Positions 1-15,532 are shown, numbered from the stretch's first letter. The stretch: DNA of 64,000 nt from Chrysomallon squamiferum (GCA_012295275.1 CM022669.1:7924989-7988988); one strand, 5' to 3'. A program made the numbers and translations. Notes: generated by a model from the letters alone, not told the origin.

Positions 1-1350
1 CTGTCCAGAAGGCACCCCAGCACCAGTACCATGTAGACAGGGAACCTACCAGCCTACTGAAGGTTTGTTAAACAGTTTTCACTTGTAACCAGTATCTGAA
101 CCATTTATAATCAGTTCTTAAATTTCTTCGTAATATATACATAATTTAATTATAGCCAGTATATCAAACCGTATATGCAACCAGTCAATACCTTATTTGT
201 AATCAACTTTTACTCATTTGTAACCAGTACTTCACTTATTCGTAAGCAGCACTTAATATATTCAAATACAGTATTTGATTCATGACCTATATTTAGCTTA
301 TTTGTTATCACTGCTTAACTCAATAAATAAATCATTCATAGTCAGTACTTGACTCTAATGTAATCAAAAAGTTTATCATTTTTAACTTGTAATTTTTATT
401 TATTAATTTGATACATTTATTCTTGTTTAAAACATTTTGAAATATGTACTTGCAGTATATGAAGATTCATGTTTACATTTTAAATGTAATTTTCATAATT
501 ATATTATAGGACAGCAGAGTGTCTCAGCCTGTGTAGAGTGTGAACCAGGATATTACTGCCTTGAGGAAGGCAACAGTACAACTACAGGAAAGTGTATGGC
601 AGGATTCTATTGTACTCGGGGAGCTAAATTTCCCAATCCAACAGGTACTTCGCATGTGGTCATAAGGTATTCTGGTAATATGATATTATGACTATAATCC
701 ATATATCATCCAGATTTGCAGTTTATCTCACTTTGAGTGTAACAAGACTATATTTAGAGTAAATGTTTAATTAATCGGTGTTTGTTTTAATTTTTTTTCA
801 GATGGAACAACTGGAAACATCTGTCCTATTGGTCACTACTGTCCAGAAGGTTCGGTCACTCCGCAGGCCTGTCCTGCAGCAACATACATGAACGATACTG
901 GGGCAGCCAGCTGTTACACATGTCCCCAGGGCTACTACTGCACCAATGGCGAAACTGCCACACCCTGCCCTCAAGGCTACTACTGCCCCCCTGGGACTGG
1001 CTCGGGATACTTGCCTTGCCCAGTGGGAACGTTTGGAGCTAGCACGAGGCTGACTAATGGTTCAGAGTGCACGGCCTGCCTCGGAGGCATGTACTGCGAT
1101 TCCACAGGCCTCCTGACACCTACAGGTGCCTGCGAGGCAGGATATTACTGTGTGTCAGGTAAACTTAAATTCAAGTTTCTTTGTAATATTCGTTGCATTT
1201 TAACAAATAACACAGTTGTGTTTGTTACTTATATTAAATGCATAGAATTAAAAAAATAGCTTTCTGGTGTTCATTATATATGTTTTTGTTTCCATATGGC
1301 TGTATGTAACTAATATTTGTATCAGACTTGTTTCCAACTAAACAGGGTTA

Positions 1351-1387
<37 letters not shown>

Positions 1388-3386
1388 GTATTTAAGCAGT
1401 TCATCTGTACCTCTCTGTATTATGGATTGTATTGTTCGAATGAGAGATTAATAGTGTTGTTGTTTTTATTGTTATTGTTATATTTATTATTATCATTATC
1501 TGTATATTGTTGTTGTCATCGTCAATTGTTATTGTTATTGTTATTGTCATATTTCAAAGATATTAGTAAATATATGTCAATATATTTACAGGAGTCAATG
1601 TTAAAACACCAAACTCAGCAATATCCTTCACTGGAAATGGTGGGGTGTGTCCTGCAGGATATGAGTGTCCTACCAACTCGACATATCCTACCCCATGTCA
1701 ATCAGGAGAGTACGCATCATCTACAGCCACACCCAGTTGTTTGTCATGTCCTACAGGTATAACTTTGTTTTCTTATTTAAAGTTGTAATACATGCATTTT
1801 CATTTTTTTAATGAAAATTTAAATTCAGTTTTAATATACCCATTAACCAAGTTAGCCATGAAACTGAAATCCTTGTATTATAGTAATTTTTCTTCAGCCA
1901 TTTTGCAAACACATACAAAAACATTATTATTATTTTAGGCCATTTCTGCATGAATGAAACCGTGACACCAGAAATATGTCCAGCTGGTCACTACTGTCCA
2001 GTTGGGACAAAGTTTGCCACCCAGTATCCATGTCCTAAAGGAACATACAACAACAGAACAGGTAAATTTTTAATAAACATTCTTGTTAATTTAAGTTATT
2101 AAGTGTAGTACAGAAATTTACAGCAATGTTAAATTTCACTTCTACATGAATAACATCAGCTTGTGTAAGCTATTATTTCAGCAAAAAGAAAATGGAATAT
2201 TTTCTTTTTTTTTCTCTCAGCAGAAACACATACAGACTCACATACACATGTAGACAAACTGATATTCAGACAAACATACACACTTACCCACACACACACA
2301 CACACATAAACATCAGACACACAGTCACAACTCACAATTAATTCCCTTTTAAATTTTATTTCTTCAGGTATCAGCAAAGACAGCGAGTGCCTGGACTGTC
2401 CCCCAGGCATGTTCTGTGAGGGTGTAGGAAATGAGGTACCTGACGGTTTGTGTGATGAGGGATTTTTCTGTGCAGGACGCTCCTTCCAAAAAAGACCGTA
2501 CGATACAGGAAACCTTACAACAGTCAATGGAACATCCAGGTAAAATGATTTCACCTTCCAGTCCTTGAATGCTTTATAAAACAGCTGGGGTATGCTTAGC
2601 AACAGATTTGTATTTGATAAACATTAACTGAACGGCAGTTTAATATAACATATGTATAATTCTTTACAACAATATAAAACATAATGATTTATTTTTGTTA
2701 AAACCTGTAATAGAAACAATCATCATTACTAGAACCATTATTAATAATACTGTTAAAGCTTCTTCTATTTGTGCTATGTTCCTGCTGTTACTACTGCTAT
2801 TAGTACCAACATCGTTATTGCTACAATCTTATTGTAATTATGATTTTATTATTATTAGTAGTAGTAGTACTATTATTATTAGTAGAAGAAGTAGTAGTGG
2901 TATAATTACCAAAAAAAACATCACTATTACTAGTACAAATACTACTACCACCACTACTGCTACCAATAAAACAGTACAATTGTTATACTACTACTACCAC
3001 ACACACACACACACACACACACACAATTTCTGACATCTACAATATTGTGCAACTGCTACTGACACTGAATTCATGTGATTAATATTATTTCAGTGATCTG
3101 CTATCCAATGACACATGTACACCAATGTGGGACTGTGTGTGTCCTCGGTTTGAAATGACCAGTGGTGGAATCTGCCCAACTGGATACTACTGTCCAACAG
3201 GCACTGTGAAACCCTTAGCCTGTCCACCTGGTCTCTACTGTGAAACACCTGGCCTGCCACTTCCTACAGGTAATAAATAAATAAATAAATAAATAAACAT
3301 TGAAAGATATGTTGATAAAAATAACTTATATGGCCACTTAAAAATAATAATAATAACAGCCACAAAAGACAATCATCTTCTTCTTA

Positions 3387-3441
<55 letters not shown>

Positions 3442-5147
3442 ATTCTTCTTCTTATCATTATTATTATCAAACTATGTGTTTTGTTTTGATGAACAGGTAA
3501 CTGTAGTGCAGGCTGGTACTGCAATGGTACTAGTCCAGTTCCAAACCAGATAGTTTGTCCAGAAGGTCACTACTGTGAGCATGGCACCAGTGTCCCCACA
3601 CCATGTCCAGCAGGAACATTCGCCAACAAGACTGGAGGACAGTCTGTGGGGGATTGTTTGAACTGCACTGCTGCAGCTTACTGTCAAGGTCTGTAAATGT
3701 AGTAGTACAGAGTTCTACATTATAATAGAATTAATATTTTGTTACACGTTTTACAGAGTTTTACATTATGTGAAATTAATATTTTGTTATACTTTGTTTA
3801 TATATTTTATATTTAGTTGTGTGATGTTTTGCATTTTTGAAGTAATATCTAGTTATACTATGTCTTTTACAAGTAGTATGTAGTTATGCTGTTGAATCAC
3901 TATTTAATTATACAATGATTTACAATATTATGAAGTAATATTTATCTCTTCTGTAACACAGTGTGTGAAATTTATTATCTAGTGTATTATATTATATGTG
4001 AAATAATATAATGGTGTTTTTAATATATGAAGATGCAATTTTTGCCATATTTTCTAATATGGCTATTTTATTTGCAAATACATTTCTGTATCAATATTAA
4101 ATTATTCAAAAGTAAATAATATTAGGTTATTTTTGTAAAGTATTCTCTGAAATATTCATTTACTGTTAATATTTTAATTTTTATTAGCTTCTGTTTTATT
4201 TTTAATGCATTTTATTTTATTACAGTTTTGTAATTTTAATTAATTTACAGGTACAGGTAACACAGTACCCACAGGTCTTTGTGATCCTGGTTATTACTGT
4301 CCTGGAGGTCAAAGTACAAAAACACCTGTCGACCTTCAGTGTTGGAAAGGTCATTTCTGCGAATCTGGATCCACTATTCCAGTCCAGTGTCCAAACGGAA
4401 CATACCAGGTGAATGCAGGACAAAGCACCTGTAACGACTGCCCACCTGGATATTTCTGTGATGCCAGTGCAGGAAATATTACTATTATAGATGGTGAGTA
4501 TAAAATAAATAAATAAATAAAACAAAACAAAACAAAACAAAACAAAACAAAACAAAACACAATAAAATAAAACAAAATAAATAAATAACTAAATAAATGC
4601 AATTCATGTATACCCTCAAACAGCCAAATCAACAGTTAGGTTATTTTTTGTTCCAACTTCTGTTCTATTCTTTATTCAAAGTCCTGTCTTTAGGAAAGTG
4701 CATATCTAAATGATATCCATTCTTCTACTGATCAAAAAGAGCAACATGATTTATCATCGTCACTGTTAATATTAAAATATGATAATTATACTGTTATGAA
4801 ACTATTCATTCATTCATTCATTCAAATCCAGGTCACCCAGTGGTGTTTCCCTCTCCCTGTCCCCTGGGATTCTACTGCCCAGAGAAGACTCAGGCAGCCA
4901 AGTCTTTCCCATGTCCAGCTGGAACCTTTGGTCCAGATGAGTACTACACAAATTTGGAAAACTGCACGGAATGTACTGCTGGGTGGTACTGTGACAGAAC
5001 AGGGCTGTCGTCACCAACGGCAGAGTGCTGGGGAGGTTACTACTGCACTGGTGGAGCATCGTCACCAAAACCAATAGATGACAAGGTGTGTAGAAGTAGT
5101 GGTTTTAATTTTTTAAATTTAAAAAAAAAAAATTATAATGTGATGTT

Positions 5148-5187
<40 letters not shown>

Positions 5188-8100
5188 TTTATTTATTTAT
5201 TTATTTAAACACATCTCAGTTTATTTATTTATTTATTTATTGTGTTACACCTCAGGTAAATTATGCAGACAATACAACATTCACTGGTAATGACCGCTGT
5301 CCAGTCGGCTACTACTGCCAGAATGGTACAACATATCCCACTCCATGCCCACGGGGAACATTCTCCACACAAAGGGAGGTAACTGGACCAGAAGGATGTG
5401 AGAAATGCCCACCAGGCAGATACTGCAACCAGCAGGCATTCACAAAACAGTCAGAAGCTTTGCCTTGTGATGCAGGGTAAGTTGTTCTAATCTCTCTGGC
5501 TCTCTTTTTAAAAACATTTCAATTCCAACATCATATCCTTACTTAATGATGTATGCATTAATAATAATAATAATGATATTCAATAGTGAAGCAAGTGGTT
5601 AAAAATGTTGTTGAACTGTGAGATGTCTTACAAATAAAGATCTCTGTATTTTCAGCTATGTGTGTACAGGAGGGAGCACCACCCCTACTCCTACAGATGG
5701 CGTGGAAGGATATCTGTGTCCCCCAGGACACTTCTGTCCTGAAGGATCTGCTTTTGAACAAGGGTGTCCTATAGGAACATTCCAGTCAGACGCTGGAAAG
5801 GACAACTGTACTACATGTCCTGCAGGATTCATGTGTCCTGATATGAACATGACATCACCTCTGGATTGCAAAACTGGTGAATTAATGTTTTATTACCCAC
5901 AATGTATTAAATATTACAATATATATATATATATATGTATATACGGACAGCTGCATTTAAGGCCTATACAATAAATATAAATCTTTAATACTATAATTAT
6001 TATTATTTATTATTATTATTAGTAGTGGTAGTAGCAGTAGTAATAGTAGTAGTAGTAGTAGTAGTAGTAGTAGAACTAGAAGTATTGAAGCTGTATGTAT
6101 GAAGATAAGAATAAATAGTAATTACTATCAGAAATAGTTTGAAGAAATTTGAACTTTAAATGTGTGTGGATATAGTTGCAGCATAGTTCTACAATGTTTG
6201 CCTAAAGAGTGAGAGATCAAAGGATCTAAACCGATACATTTTACTTACATTGTTTCAGTATTTCTGTGTGGTTTGTATGTACTTCAGTTAATAAATTTTC
6301 ATTAGATTTTTTCATTAATTTGACAGTTCATTGCAATTTTTTCCATTTATTAATTTCAGGTTATTACTGTCCATATAATTCGAACCCACAACCCTGTCCA
6401 CCAGGTACATTTAATAATAAGACCAGCATGGAACTAGCATCACAATGCACCCAGTGTCCTACAGGATACTACTGTGAGGGTTTCGGCAATCCTAATCCTA
6501 CAGGTAATCTTATAACTATTATATATATATAAAAAAATAATAATAATAAATATTAAGATAAGTAATAGTAATAAATTTGCATAAAAAAATAAATAAATAA
6601 AGAATAAATTGTGAATTTTTTTTAAAATATGTTTTAAACATGATTTTGTTTTCATTATTCAGGATTGGCTGAGAGGCATTGCTATCATATTCCCTGTAAA
6701 GTGAAAAAAAAAAAATCACCAAAGACTGAATATAAATTTCAGCTGACATTATTTATTATTTTTCTTGTTTTCAGGATACTGTGATGAGGGATATTTCTGT
6801 GAGGGTGGTGCAGCCAGCCGTGCCCCAGGTCCTTCTGTTAGTCATCCTCTGAATGGACCTTGCATTCCAGGACACTACTGTCCTCAGGGAACATCAATGA
6901 TGAGGAAATGTCCTGCTGGAACAATTCGCAACAGTACAGGTAACAATACTAGTTTTTTATTTTTATTTTTTGTTAGTTGTAATAGTAGTATTAACTGTAG
7001 TTGTACTAGTTATAGTAGGAGTGGCAGTAGTAGTATACTAGTAGCAAAAGCAGCAACAAGTAAATTATAGGATTATAAACATACAAATACGTTCTGGGAA
7101 ATGTACAAGTGTGATGTCATTTTCCATTATTATGCAACACTTTTCAAGAATATAATATAATATTCATTTACTGCTGTTTATTTTCCAGGAGGAGCATCAC
7201 TATCAGACTGCCTGCCCTGTCCAGGAGGTTACTACTGTCAATCTGAAGGTCAGACAGTAGAAACTGGAGTGTGTTCAGCAGGATACTACTGTCCTGCCAA
7301 TGACTCCACAATATCACCCACACCTTCCAGCTTCCCTTGCCCCATTGGCTACTACTGTCCAGAAGCATCTGCTGACCCCAAACCATGTCCACCTGGTCAG
7401 TTCCAGATCAACGAGGGTCAGTCAACATGTGATGCCTGTCCAGCTGGCTATTATTGTCAGAGTGCTGTGTCACCTGAACAGAAGGATTGTCCACCTTATC
7501 ACTACTGTCCTAAAGGTAAATCGTATTTTCATTTTGTCATTATTATTAATCTTTTGGTGGAATAAAATAGGGTTTTCTGAGAGCAGTCTTATGCCATAAG
7601 AAAACAAATGATTGATATGAAATAATACTGAAGGTTTTTTTTTAATGTGTTTTGTTCTTGTATTGTTTTTAGGTACTGCTTATCCAAAGCCATGTGAAAA
7701 TGGAACCTTCACATATGAGAACATGACAAATCTGAGGGACTAGTGCAGATTGTCTCCCTTGCATCTCTGGTCAATATTGCAGGTAAAAATATAGCATTTA
7801 AAAAAAAAAAAAGTAAAATATATTACTTGGACACAAAAATTAAAGCTTTCATTCATTTACACATATTTTTATTTCACATTTGGAACTTTATTTAGAAACT
7901 CATTTTCAGTTATGTTTATTATTTCAATCTTTATTTCTTTCTTCTTTTTCTTTTTTTCTATTATATTTTTAAAATTTCAGAAATGGACAAGTCTATGGAA
8001 ACTGTTCTGCTGGTTTCTTCTGTAAATCTGGATCAAAGGAAGACATGCCCAACAGCACCTACAACTTTGACGGCTGCATCGCCAACACCATCTGTGCTGG

Positions 8101-10204
8101 ACCATGTCCACGTGGTTACTACTGTCCAGCTGGTGTGGAGCTGCCCATTGCATGTCCACAAGACACATTCAGAAGCACAGTAGGAGCAGCACAGAAAACA
8201 GACTGCAGCCACTGTCCAGCAGGGTCACTGTGTCCAGAAGGTGATTCATAATCTTCGATATTTATTTATTTCTGTGTTGACATGGTTTCCCACAAGATTC
8301 CTAAACCCACAGAACTCCTACATTTCAAAGTTACAGCCTTAAATATCATTGATTTTCAGGAAAATGCTCATGTTTTTTTATTTACTTAGAAAAAAAATAT
8401 TTTGTCTGAAGTTCAGTAGTGAATGTACTGTAGTGTAAGATGTGACCCAGTACAGTTTTATAATATTTCTACATACACCTTAGCCATTTTAAAGCCATAT
8501 CAATTTGTTATTCTTTATTATTCCTCAGAAGTCTTGTACATCTGATTCAGAAATTTCTAATGAGGTTCTATATGAGAACCATTGTTCATAAACTTTATGC
8601 TGAGACATCTGTTTGTCAATAATATTTTCTTTGTACATATATTCATACAATACATCTAAACTTAACTACATACAAACATTCACATAAACAAACAGGCATA
8701 TACACATCTAGATATGCACAGATGCATACATATCTGTAGCTGAATAAATTCATTAATAAAATTATGTATTCACAGTCTGTTTTTATTTCCAATATCAATA
8801 ATTATGATATTGATATAATAAAAATAACAACAACAAAAATGAAAAATAAAAAATTTATAATAAAACTTTTTAAAAATTACTCATTTCAGGATCATCTGAT
8901 CCACAGCCTTGTCCAACTGGTCAGTACTGTCTCCTTGGCAACGGAACCACACCCTGCCCTCGCCTGACGTACCGAAACATTCCAGGAGCTGCAAGCGTCA
9001 GTGACTGCTTCCCTTGTGTGGCAGGATACTGGTGCAATTTTACAGGTTGGGATAAAATCCTTTGAGAATGTTGGAAAATTTTGAACAGCAAAATAAACAG
9101 TAAAATAAAAAAATAATAATAACAAATAATATCAAAATAAACATAAAAAAAAAAATTAAGAAATTAAAAAAAATATTTTATATCTGTTGTAGGAATGGAG
9201 AACTATACAAACATTCCATGTCCACCTGGTCACTACTGCCTGGAAGGTGATGAACCAAGGCTGTGTCCAGCAGGACGGATGAAGGACACACCAGGAGCGG
9301 GATCAGTTGACGAGTGTCCACTGTGTCGCCCGGGTTACTACTGCCCTAACGACACGGAGAACACACAGGGCATTCCTTGCAGGGAGAAGTTTGAGTGTCC
9401 ACCAGGAGCGTCTCTGGAAATAGACTGTGCACCAGGTTACTTCTGCAACGGAACCACAGGGAACCCACCTATATGCTGGGGAGGCTACTACTGCCCCAAC
9501 GCAACGGATACCCCCATACCGTGCGAATATCCATTCTACTGTCCAGAAGGAAGTAACATGACCTTGACCTGTCCCCTGGGTCACATGGCCAACAACGATA
9601 CAGGAATTCGTGACAGCTTTGATAAGAACTGCAGGATATGCCCTGCTGGTTACTACGGCAACCACACCGAACGATTGCAGTGCTACCTCTGCCCGGCTGG
9701 CTACTACTGTCCAGAAGGAACAGGTCATGGCAACTCTAATCCTTGTCCTATAGGATCATTCTGCCCAGAAGGTTCTGGACAACCTACTCCTTGTCCCCGT
9801 GGAATGTACGGCAAAAAGGTTCGAGCTCATCAGTATGGAGACTGTGCTCCATGTCCAGAACAATACTACAATGACCTCTTGGGCCAGAAGGCTTGTAGGC
9901 CATGTGGAAGCTCCTCCACATCTCCTAAAGGCAGCGCTGAGTGCTACTGCAAAGGTAGCTACAGAACATTCCAGAAATCTGATGGAGCGTGTATCTGCTG
10001 GGGAGGCTACCACTACTACAATGAGATAGACAAGGCCAACTCACAGGGCAATGGAGAGGAGAGCTGTCAGCAGCTTGTAGACCTTCGATGTGCTCAGAGT
10101 GAGGTCAGAATTGCCAGCTCCAGGCTTTGTTTTGCTCCAGCAGAATACGACTGCTCTAAAGCTTGTCCTGCTACTGGAGGCAGCCTCGATATTGACCATG
10201 GAAG
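1..10204 (+). CDS. Exons of the Cys-rich ectodomain (GCC2/GCC3 / ephrin-receptor-like modules)
   Basis: Exons: 1-62, 510-644, 802-1158, 1592-1756, 1939-2061, 2368-2539, 3094-3269, 3497-3688, 4251-4493, 4832-5085, 5256-5476, 5656-5876, 6360-6503, 6775-6939, 7189-7515, 7673-7782, 7981-8240, 8890-9045, 9193-10204. They encode dozens of repeats of the pattern C-P-x-G-[YHF]-[YF]-C-x-x-G, spaced about 20-28 residues, with paired C-x-x-C elements and many N-x-S/T glycosylation sequons. This is the signature of GCC2/GCC3 or TNFR/ephrin-receptor-like Cys-rich modules, which are extracellular and disulphide-bonded. Most introns are phase 1 and split a Gly codon at a module edge, typical of shuffled extracellular modules. 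The last exon (1,012 nt) holds many modules without an intron. Exon 7673-7782 has a frame lesion, described separately. Confidence 0.85.
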
Positions 10205-10831
10205 GTAAGTTAAATAAGTCCAGTGTGGTAAATTTCTGTACTAAAAGCTGCTGAAGCAAAAAGGTAAGTTCATAAATCTGTCCCAGTAATTTGTAAAACT
10301 TTTAATTCTCTGTATTGTATCTCTGAATGATCTGTTTTATTATTCATTGTCCTTATTTTTTATTTTAAACTAACATTCACACTAATTACTAATAATCTTT
10401 CATTGAAATATAAATCTTACCCTGAATTAAACAAATTTGAACGACACTGACAATTAGTTTTAATTTACAGATGTCAGTGTCAGTCTTATAAAGATGCCAA
10501 TGAGATCTGTGATGCCACATGCCGCAAAACCACCATGCCAATCGTGACCACTGAACTGATGGCTGATGGTACTGTGCAGACTAACATCTACGACCCAACC
10601 ACTGGCACAACATACAACCAGGTAAAACAGAATTAGTTTTGTTTATTTGTTTATTTATTTATTTTGTTTTTTGTTTGTTTATTTGTTTTCTTACTTATTT
10701 AGTTATTTTTTGCCAAAAATTATCATTATTAGTATTAGTGTAATTGACTTTTTTCATTGTCATTTAATTCTTGTTACTGTTATCATTGTTAGTATTATTA
10801 CTGTTATTGTTGCTTTTGTTATTATTATCAC

Positions 10832-10872
<41 letters not shown>

Positions 10873-13800
10873 GTGATGTTATTGTTCTTGTTGTTGCTGT
10901 TGTTGTTGTTATTTATTGCTGTCTGTTTCTCTACAGCAAATAACCAATGTGTACGGGCCCAGTGAGACAACTGTTGGTGCTAAGAACACCATTGTGCTGA
11001 ACATGTTTGGAGACCAAGTTGGAGCATCTGTGTTTGCAAATGCAGAGTCAGCCAAGGATCTTTTCAGTAAGTCGCACACAACACCAGACTTTAAAACAAC
11101 TTACAGTTTGTTACTGCTGTTATCACAGAGAATGTATTGAGTTTAAATTAATAAAATAAATTTAAAAGTTAATATAAATTTAATATATATAAACAAGAAA
11201 TAAATAAATAAAATGTATGCATAACCATTTATAATGGGTTTTTTTTTTATTAGTTTATTTATTTGCAATACCATTAATAAATAAAAATTTGATGGCAACA
11301 ATTAAAACAAACAAAAATGAAAACTTACTAAAACATTTTTTTTTTTAAATTTTTTATTATAGAATCTGTTGAAGAACTTGTCACAGGAACTATAACAGGA
11401 AGAAGACGTCTCCTAGCAACCACAACAGTCCCAACCAACCAGGTGACAAATCCACTTGTCTGTCTTGAGACAGACGAACTGGTTTTGTTTAAAATCTTAC
11501 TCAACTACACAGACCGCGCCAGCAGCCACTACCCCATCTATCAGAAAGACCACCTCTACAACACCAACCCCAACTTTGACTTTGGTGCCTTCACCCAGAT
11601 GGCCAATCTCGTTGTCAACACCAATGTTACCATAACAACATTTGCTTTCGTGTTTACTGTTGGAGGAACGTATGTGTTTGTAGATTCCCAGGAGCCTGAT
11701 GTTGACGTAGTTATAGTTGTCAAGCCAACTGGGGCCACTTGCCCTCCAGGTGCATCTCGCATCCTCCCATCAACCACGTCAAACCTCATCTCTCTTGGTG
11801 TGTACAAACAGACAGTTGCTAATGAAGTCCCAGACTGGGGTCTCATCATAGGTAAAATAACACTCAGTCTTTATAGTTATTTTAATATTGTCTTCTATTC
11901 ATTTTTAATATGCCAGACTCAGTCTTTTATTCATTTTTAATATGCAAGACACAGTCTTTTATTCATTTTTAATATGCCAGACTCAGTCTTTTATTCATTT
12001 TTAATATGCCAGACTCAGTCTTTTCCGTATATTTAATATGTCAGGTTCGATGTTTGTAATGTCTGGCTCAGTCTTTATACTATAATAAAAATATATAATC
12101 AGTCTTCAGAATATTTTAAATATACTAGGCTCAGTCTTTATTTTAAGATAAAGTTCTACTGTAGTTTGGTATAATCTTTTGTTTTAATATGACAACTCAC
12201 ATTTTGTAATGGAAGAGGAAATCGAGATGAGATTTTATTGATTATTATTATTATTACAGGTCTGATTGCTTTCTTTGGTGCTTGCATGGTGCTGCTGGTT
12301 GTTGCTGTGCTGGTTTGGAAACCTCGTGACTCTATCATCTACCCACTAAAACACTGGAAGCCAGTTTACAGACGACTTGGTATTCCACCACCAGTACCAT
12401 CATACATCAGATATGACACAGAACACTGGCCTGAGAAACAGAGGTATAATATACCAGTAGGCTTTTCTAAATAATTACTAGTAATGATAATAATAATAAT
12501 TATTATTATTATTATTTGGAAAAGTTTAAAATATTGATTAACTTTAAGATTCTAGTTAAAGTTAATGTTAAATCATTAATGGTTCTCTATAATAAATACT
12601 TTTAAAATTGAAACAGAAAATAGTTTTAAATAAGCTTTTGTTTCTCTAGAAATTATTAGTAATAAATGTTTAGCAAACCTTAACTGATGTTATTAATTGT
12701 TCTTTTGATTTCCATTTTTACCTAATTTTAAATGCAAGTTTAAAATAATAAACAGTAAAATGTTTCACCTGTTTATTTGTTTAGCAATGGTCTTGAAGGA
12801 TTGGGCATCAGATCTGATGGAGATGGGGCAGAAATGGAGAAGAACGTATTTATGAGTAATTAATGTTTTCAACATTTTTGCTGTCTCACATGTTTGTTTC
12901 TTATTTTACTGTTGTAAATGAATTTTAATATATTTACACATGACAGAAATTTTAGTGTTAAAAAACTAAATGGTAATATAATGATCACAAAACAAACCCA
13001 GTAGATTCTTAGAGATTTAAATGCAGATTTCAGTGATTTTTTTTTTTACTTCATTAACATAAATATTAACTGAAAATGAAATACAAATATGTAGTTCTGC
13101 TATTTTAATAGTTAAATGTATTAGTGCATATGTGTGTATTGATTTGTGTCTGTATAATATATGTATTTTTTTTGATTTATGTGTGTGTGTGTTTGTAAAA
13201 TGTCAGTAATTTTAGTAGTGAGACAATACATTCCAGTAACTGTGTTGTTTAAAAGCATCAGTAAATAAAACTGTGGTATATTTAAACATTTACACATTTA
13301 ATTACTATTAACCTAGGATCTGGCAACTCAGAGCTGGAGTCGTTCAATGTGCGAGTTCTCTATGACAAACTGGAAGACCAGAACCTCCATCTTGCCTCTC
13401 AGTTGGCACGGCAACAGGAGGATCTTCAAGGATTCTACAAGCGAATCTGTAATCAGAATGACGAACTCAAGAAACTTCTTCGTGACCTTGACCCTGCCAA
13501 ACTGGAAAAGCTAGACAAGGCCAGACAACAGGGAGGTGGTCTTGTGAGAGAGGGGCTGCAAGGAGCAGCAGGTGCAGGGTCAACTGTAGTCAACACCAAC
13601 ATAAGCTATGGCAGCTCTACCAAATTTGGTGCACGTGGTGAGAATAATATGGATGATTTATTTTAGAGAAAGGTTGCAGGATTATTAGCATGTATCTAAA
13701 TAGACTGAGTTTTCTTCTGATTTTATTGTTAAAACAGACATCACAGTTGTGGAAACCAATTCATCCTATTGACTATATATATTACCAACTGTAACAGAAA

Positions 13801-15493
13801 CAGATTTCTAATATATTCAGTGTGTTGCTATTATTTTGTGTACATACAAGTGATTGTTTTATTTCTTATAAATAATGCATCACTGATGGTGCAAGCAAAT
13901 AACTTAGGTAATATTTTATTTTTTTCTGTGTATTTTATTTTATTTTGTTTGTTTTTTTCACCTAAACTTTACTAATAACAAAGTTTAAAGTTATTGATAA
14001 TTAAAATTGTTACCTGTACGTACGAGACAGCTAAATAAATGATGTTATTTGTTTATAATACTTAATTGTTGTTGTTTTTCACAGAAGGTGTAGCACGTGA
14101 GGGTGAGTTAATGTCTGCTCTACAGCTCTTGCTAGATAGACTGAACTCTGGAAACATTCCCATGAGTCCTGAGATGTTAGAGAGACTCCGTAAAGGTGAA
14201 CCTGCAGGCCAGTCCACTAGAACAGCTAACCAGTTTGGAACAATTTCTGTACAGGTGTGTACAACTCTGTGTTTCTCTTAAACTTTGTTGTTATTATTGG
14301 TTGGACACCAACTGTTCTGATCTGACCCCAGGTCTACCAGTCTTAGGATTGATGATTATTTGTTATTTTCATTAACCACTTCAGATTATTTTGATTTTTA
14401 CATTTGTAATATACCTGCATTAGGATTTGATTCCAAGTGCATTAATCTTATGTCAATACCTAATTACTCTGTGATTAACACTGATCATTATCCAACATAC
14501 TGTTTCATCAACATATATGTATTAATTATACCAGTTTGATAGGCAAAATATATTTAAAAAAAAATATATATTTCAGATTTAAATTTTATTTGTTTATTTG
14601 TTTATTTATATTTAATACTACTTTATGGCTTATTTAAAAATTTCATAGACTCAGGCTCAAGCAGAATTGTTGCGCAGACAGAATGGAGAGAAGATGCAGT
14701 TGGAACGGGATCTCGAGAAAGATGAGCTGGAAGCTTTTGGTCACCTACTGGAGGATGAGGAGAAAAAGAGAAAACAGACAGCAGATGGACTGGCACAGTC
14801 TCTGACTCTCAAACTACAGGGTGAGACAAGGCTAAGATAAACTCTTCTGTCAAGTCAGTCTGTTTATTTGTCACTTAACTTGTTCACTTTCATGTTAAGT
14901 ATCTCTAAAATGACAGATAGTTTAGCCCTTGTTTGACATTTTTTTTTTCCATATTTTAGCCCGAATTTTGTGCTTACTAAAATAAAAATTCATCATGCAT
15001 ATTTTTAATGAAAATTACTACTTTGCTTGTATTATAATTAGAGAATTACATTGTTTTATTTAGTATTTAAGTATTTAGGTTATAAAATATTACATACAAT
15101 GAATGTATCAGGATTAAACTGTTACTCTGTATTTCTACTGTAGGCAGTACATTGTACATAATATAACACATTACATAATTATTTTATAGTACTGTTATAC
15201 ATTTCATTATGTTTCATTACATTATATTGTGTAACATAACACCTACAGATTATAGCATTATAAAACTTTATGTTAATGACTGTAGGAGATCTGAAGGAGT
15301 CTGAAGTGAAGGAGATACTGGAGGACCATGAGAAGAAGCTGGAAGCTGTGATGATTTCTCAGAACAATGACAAGGAAAGACAACTTGAAAATCTTCGCAA
15401 AAAACTAGCTGACAGAAGACGACAACGTGAAAACCAGCTCAGAGAAAAACATCAAAGAGAGGTTAAAACTTCATCTATTCATGTCATGAAAAC

Positions 15494-15532
<39 letters not shown>

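Noticed and set aside
1427-1762. ORF over a repeat-rich intron and exon 1592-1756
   Set aside because: The frame encodes Leu-rich repeat-derived sequence; the true exon uses another frame with Cys-rich modules.
2156-2602. Minus-strand ORF of 148 codons
   Set aside because: It overlaps plus-strand exon 2368-2539 antisense and a CA repeat; no family resemblance.
9303-9728. Minus-strand ORF of 141 codons
   Set aside because: Antisense shadow of the long Cys-rich exon; codon bias comes from the opposite strand.
10647-10970. Leu/Val-rich or Asn-rich ORFs on both strands
   Set aside because: They are translations of an ATT/GTT microsatellite in an intron.
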